Shown here piece after piece: positions 12,824-15,769 of a DNA stretch of 15,769 nucleotides. The stretch spans positions 1 through 15,769 of the forward strand of contig CAYVBE010000087.1 of the NCBI GenBank assembly GCA_964448935.1, read 5' to 3'. Below the pieces are notes generated by a model. It ran no database searches. It was not told the origin of the DNA and worked only from the letters and a program-made list of their open reading frames with translations. How positions within the stretch are numbered: position 1 is the first letter of the stretch; the number at the start of each line of letters is the position of its first letter. The stretch is from CAYVBE01 sp964448935. GTDB lineage: Bacteria; Planctomycetota; Brocadiia; SM23-32. A program made the translations under genes and the position numbers.

Positions 12824-14758
12824 GTGAGAAGGAATCCCGGACGATTTTCGCACGCTGTCTCCCCGCTGGAACTTCCGCCGGACAAGCCGGTCTGTTTCGA
12901 GTCCAATGACGAGGTGGTGGAGGCGGCCCGCTGCATGGTCCGCGCGCGGTCCCTGTCGCAGCGAAATACGGATGCATCCGAAGACGTTCCCGACCGGCAG
13001 GACCTGACGCGGCGCTGGACGCGCTTCTGGCACGAGTCGGTGGAGATGACCGGCGACGGCGTTCCGCTGACCGCGCGCCTGCATGAACACGAACTGGAGC
13101 CCCTCGACCGCGAGATCGTCGCGGTGCTGCTGCTGGACCGGCTGGGGCTGCTGGCCAGGAACGCCCAGGACCCCGGCAGCATACTCCAGTTCGTCTCGGT
13201 CCCGCCGGGCCAGACCATGTCCGCCCTCCGTGCCCTCTCACCCCACGGGCGCCTGGCCGAGGTCGGCCTTATCAGCCACCTCGATCCCGAGAACGACCTC
13301 TGCGACCAGCGGATCGTCCTCGATCCCACCCTTGTGGAAGCGGCGCTCACCGGTCAGGAATGTGATGAAGGCGCCTGGGACGTCGAGAGCGAGGACGAGC
13401 TTTACGAGCACCTGGAACCCCTCAGCCATTCCTATCTGCGCAGGTCCACTGTGCTCAACCGCTCCAGCCGCCACCACATCCCGCTCGGCAACCGCGAGGA
13501 CGGCTACCGCTTCGCCTGTCGCATTGACCGTCTCAGGCGCCGTCTTCAGGACACGCTCAAGCGGCACCCGGACTGGGGCCTGTCAAAGCTGCTGGGGATC
13601 AATCCGCCCCTGAAAGAGTGCCAGAAAGACATCCTGCTGGCGCTGCTGGCCAAGGAGCTGGGCCACGTGCCGCCGGGCGACGCCCTCTTCACCGGCCGGG
13701 GCCTGGCGTGCGTGATCGCCCGTGATGAGTCGCGCGTGCGCCACCGGCTTCGGCTTCTGCAGTCCGACTCTCTGCTGATCCGCGAGGGCCTGGCACGTCC
13801 TGCCGGGGGAAACGGTGAGCTGGCGACGGACGATCCCCACGCCCTGGCGGACGCCGAGTTCGAGTTGGGGCCGCGCAGCCTGCGCCTGCTGCATCTCGAG
13901 AATCAGCAACGCAGGGAGGCCGACGGCGAGTCCGAGGTGCGACAGCCGCGGATGCGCTTCGACCGGCTGGTGCTTTCCGAAGAGGTCGAGCGCGCCTTGA
14001 AGATGGTCCTGGCGCAGGCGCGCCATCGCGACGTCCTCTACGAGAGCTGGGGCCTCGGCGACGTGCTGCCCTACGGCCGGGGGCTCACGCTCCTGTTCAG
14101 CGGGCCGCCGGGCGTGGGCAAGACGGCCTGCGCCGAGGCACTTGCCCACGAGGTGGACCGTCCCATCCTGGTCGCCGATTACTCGCAGGTGCAGAACTGT
14201 TGGGTGGGCCAGACCGAGAAGAACATCGTGCGGACCTTCCGGGTGGCGCGGTCCAGCCGGGCGGTGCTTTTCTGGGACGAGGCGGACGCCATGTTCTACG
14301 ACCGCGACAGCGGCTTCCGCACCCACGAGGTCCGGCAGGTGAACGTGCTGCTGCAGGAGCTGGAGCGGTTCGACGGCATCTGCATCCTCGCCACCAACCG
14401 CAAGACCTCCCTGGACAAGGCCCTCGAGCGGCGTATCAGCATGAAGGTCGAGTTCCAGCGCCCCGACCGCGACATGCGCCGCCGGATATGGCGCCGGCTC
14501 ATTCCCCCGCGCATGCCCCTCGGCGACGGCGTGGACCTCTCCGCCCTGGCGGGAGCAAAACTCACCGGCGGGGAGATCAAGAACGCAGTCGTCAACGCCG
14601 CGCGGCGGGCCGTCAGCCGCGGCAACCGCGCCCGCGTCACCATGGAGGACTTCCACGCCGCCATCCACATGGAAACCGACGGCCGATGGTCGTCCGGCGG
14701 CTTCTCGGGCTTCGTGCAGTGCAGGCGAACGGAACGTGAAGCTCTGTTAGAGGGGTAG
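12824..14758 (+). CDS. AAA+ ATPase of the CDC48-like / injection-system-ATPase type
   Basis: 644 residues from GTG 12824 (648 from GTG 12812). The C-terminal AAA+ module is complete: Walker A GPPGVGKT (427-434), pore/arm region DYSQVQNCWVGQTEKN, Walker B VLFWDEAD (D485-E486), sensor-1 ATNR (N525), arginine-finger region DKALERRI (about 537-545) and sensor-2 GGEIKNAV (about 577). The combination 'YSQV..WVGQTEKN' plus 'VNVLLQELERFDGICILATNR' is typical of stand-alone single-ring ATPases related to Afp15/Pvc15 of contractile injection systems. The N-terminal 370 residues are unrecognised; 200-275 (LKECQKDILLALLAKELG, RVRHRLRLLQSDSLLI) looks like a winged helix. No sheath, tube or baseplate gene is in view, so an injection-system role is not supported. 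A small receiver-like gene follows after 7 bp, implying a shared transcript. Confidence 0.85.
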   Translation: MRRNPGRFSHAVSPLELPPDKPVCFESNDEVVEAARCMVRARSLSQRNTDASEDVPDRQDLTRRWTRFWHESVEMTGDGVPLTARLHEHELEPLDREIVAVLLLDRLGLLARNAQDPGSILQFVSVPPGQTMSALRALSPHGRLAEVGLISHLDPENDLCDQRIVLDPTLVEAALTGQECDEGAWDVESEDELYEHLEPLSHSYLRRSTVLNRSSRHHIPLGNREDGYRFACRIDRLRRRLQDTLKRHPDWGLSKLLGINPPLKECQKDILLALLAKELGHVPPGDALFTGRGLACVIARDESRVRHRLRLLQSDSLLIREGLARPAGGNGELATDDPHALADAEFELGPRSLRLLHLENQQRREADGESEVRQPRMRFDRLVLSEEVERALKMVLAQARHRDVLYESWGLGDVLPYGRGLTLLFSGPPGVGKTACAEALAHEVDRPILVADYSQVQNCWVGQTEKNIVRTFRVARSSRAVLFWDEADAMFYDRDSGFRTHEVRQVNVLLQELERFDGICILATNRKTSLDKALERRISMKVEFQRPDRDMRRRIWRRLIPPRMPLGDGVDLSALAGAKLTGGEIKNAVVNAARRAVSRGNRARVTMEDFHAAIHMETDGRWSSGGFSGFVQCRRTEREALLEG

Positions 14759-14765
14759 GAACGAG

Positions 14766-15230
14766 ATGGTAGACAAATGGCAGAAGCAAAACGGAGGCGG
14801 CCGTTGGGTATCCACGGAGCCCAGACTGCTTCTGGCCTGCGATGACGATCGGCTGGCGGCGGCCCTGATACGCTGGTGTCGTGAGCACTGGAAGACGCTG
14901 TACATGGCCCAACCGGGCACACCCGACCTGGCTGCCATCCCCTGCTTTGCGATGGTGGTGGACAGGAACTACGTCGGGTTGGAGCAGTGGGAACTCTACT
15001 GCGACTTCTGCGACGAGATAGCCGGGTCAATGCCTGATTCTTTCGAGGAGAGAACGGAGAAACCGCCCGGGACGCCCGTCCTCATAGTGGACGAGCTGGG
15101 GCGCGGCGAGGCGCCGGGGGATCCGCGCGTTCCCCCGTGGAAAGGGGGCGTCATATCCTTTGTCCGCCGCCGCAAAGTCAAGCAGGTACTGCGCACGTTG
15201 GACGAAGTGCTGGATCATCGGAGCCCGTAG
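14766..15230 (+). CDS. Cys-rich, receiver-like small protein, copy 1 of a tandem pair
   Basis: 154 residues, no named family recognised. It starts 7 bp after the ATPase stop with AGGA (14757-14760) upstream. The order of motifs fits a CheY-like receiver fold: LLLACDDDRLAAALIRWC (21-38, acidic cluster after beta-1, then helix), CFAMVVDRNYVGLEQWELYC (60-79, aligning with the 'vlDl.mPgmdGwev' phospho-acceptor region, D66), TPVLIVDELGRG (103-114, like beta-4 'pvi.lt') and VISFVRRRKVKQVLRTL (129-145, like beta-5 and helix 5). The beta-4 Thr/Ser and the beta-5 Lys-Pro are missing, so phosphorylation is doubtful. Five cysteines (25, 38, 60, 79, 82; the last two in CxxC) are shared with the downstream copy. 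No signal peptide, so cytoplasmic. Probable partner of the AAA+ ATPase; receiver assignment is inference. Confidence 0.75.
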   Translation: MVDKWQKQNGGGRWVSTEPRLLLACDDDRLAAALIRWCREHWKTLYMAQPGTPDLAAIPCFAMVVDRNYVGLEQWELYCDFCDEIAGSMPDSFEERTEKPPGTPVLIVDELGRGEAPGDPRVPPWKGGVISFVRRRKVKQVLRTLDEVLDHRSP

Positions 15231-15254
15231 TTCCGGACAGCTACATCGAAAGCC

Positions 15255-15272
15255 CGGCGCTCGCCGTTTATT
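15255..15272 (+). terminator. Weak terminator-like hairpin between the tandem copies
   Basis: CGGC-GCTC-GCCG (15255-15266) followed by TTTATT (15267-15272). A 4 bp stem is short for an intrinsic terminator, so it may only lower read-through into the second copy. Confidence 0.25.
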
Positions 15273-15318
15273 CAGCACAACCGGGAACAACCCTGAGTTC
15301 TTTTGAGGACCAACGACA

Positions 15319-15769
15319 ATGCCGAATCAAAACCGATTTCAACATCGGCGGCCCAGCCGGGAGCAACTTCTCATGGCCTGCGATGACGACCGACTGGGCG
15401 TGGCCCTGCTGCGCTGGTGCCGCGACAACTGGAAGGACCTGTACATGGCCGAGCCGGGCAGTGCCGATGTGGTTGGTATCGCTTGCTTTGCGACCGTTGT
15501 GGACAGGGGCTACATGGGGCTGGACCAGTGGGTGGTCTACTGCAACTACTGCGACGAAGTGGCCGAGCCACTGCCCGATTCACTGAGGGAAGAGCTCGAA
15601 AGACTACCCGGCCCGCCCCCGCCCGAACGCGAGGACACGCCCGTCATCATAGTGGACGACCTCGGCCGCGGCGAAGCGACGGAAGAGACACGCATCCCCC
15701 CGTCGAAAGAAAACCTGATACACTTCATCCCCCGCAGCAACGTCCAGCAAATATTGCGCACGCTTGACA
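15319..15769 (+). CDS. Cys-rich, receiver-like small protein, copy 2 (3' end outside the window)
   Basis: Open from ATG 15319 to the window end (150 residues, no stop reached). SD GAGG at 15305-15308, spacing 10. It is a clear paralogue of the gene at 14766-15230, more than half identical in the core: ACDDDRLGVALLRWCRDNW (20-38), CFATVVDRGYMGLDQWVVYC (56-75), CNYCDE, TPVIIVDDLGRGEA (107-120), QILRTLD at the end. VVDRGYMGLDQW fits the receiver pattern 'vlDl.mpgmdGW' even better than copy 1 (D62, G-L-D). All five cysteines are kept (21, 34, 56, 75, 78). The N-terminus (PNQNRFQHRRPS) is unlike copy 1, and a proline-rich linker (LPGPPPPERE, 96-105) is 5-7 residues longer. It seems only a few codons from its end, judging from copy 1. 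Function unknown; inferred to work with the AAA+ ATPase. Confidence 0.75.
   Translation, partial: MPNQNRFQHRRPSREQLLMACDDDRLGVALLRWCRDNWKDLYMAEPGSADVVGIACFATVVDRGYMGLDQWVVYCNYCDEVAEPLPDSLREELERLPGPPPPEREDTPVIIVDDLGRGEATEETRIPPSKENLIHFIPRSNVQQILRTLD

Noticed and set aside
13583..14668. 361-residue minus-strand open frame opposite the AAA+ ATPase
   Set aside because: It mirrors the conserved Walker and sensor codons of the plus strand; no independent evidence of coding.
12824..15769. Contractile injection system locus, suggested by the ATPase type
   Set aside because: No sheath, tube, spike, baseplate or tape-measure gene lies in the window; the ATPase family alone is not enough.
14766..15769. 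Mobile element as the cause of the tandem duplication
   Set aside because: No transposase, terminal inverted repeats or target-site duplication were seen; ordinary tandem gene duplication with divergence explains it.

Overview
The window is GC-rich bacterial DNA, densely coded, with clear Shine-Dalgarno (SD) sites before almost every gene. The gene set is typical of PVC-group and related environmental bacteria (Planctomycetota, Lentisphaerota, Hydrogenedentota and similar): two Gfo/Idh/MocA oxidoreductases, a PQQ-like propeller protein with the planctomycete-style 'WPQFHGPDRD' opening, a DUF5060 glycoside-hydrolase-like protein, an HpcH/HpaI aldolase and several Sec-exported proteins. The phylum is an inference; no rRNA or marker gene is present. 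I see no tRNA, rRNA, CRISPR array, insertion sequence or phage gene.

Layout. Positions 1-5072 form a minus-strand run of four closely spaced genes, in transcription order: a Gfo/Idh/MocA oxidoreductase with HKP in place of EKP, a secreted beta-propeller protein, a membrane-anchored spermidine-synthase-like protein (8 bp overlap), and the signal peptide of a secreted protein cut off by the window edge. A divergent promoter region (5073-5237) separates this run from a plus-strand pair: a canonical Gfo/Idh/MocA oxidoreductase and tspO, 1 bp apart. A convergent minus-strand gene (6746-8935) encodes a secreted DUF5060 protein, probably a sugar hydrolase. A second divergent promoter region (8936-9102) leads into a plus-strand PQQ-like propeller protein and an HpcH/HpaI aldolase. 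These genes fit a lifestyle of polysaccharide and sugar-acid breakdown, but no substrate can be named.

The last third is the least ordinary part. Behind a consensus -35 promoter and a roughly 160 nt leader with a hairpin lies a 446-residue chorismate synthase homologue (11315-12655). Its N-terminal catalytic histidine motif GESHG is replaced by GGSYE, its RSSAR-type flavin motif by FFSGR, and it carries an insert of roughly 50 residues. It is probably a neofunctionalised or inactive AroC paralogue. It ends in a strong GC hairpin terminator.

After an imperfect 12 bp inverted repeat comes a module of an AAA+ ATPase (CDC48-like, resembling the ATPases of contractile injection systems) and two tandem paralogous small proteins. 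The second of these runs off the window; it reads clearly from 15319 to the end. Both small proteins resemble degenerate response-regulator receiver domains with five conserved cysteines, including a CxxC. The AAA+/Cys-rich receiver-like cassette and the altered AroC are the best candidates here for undescribed biology.
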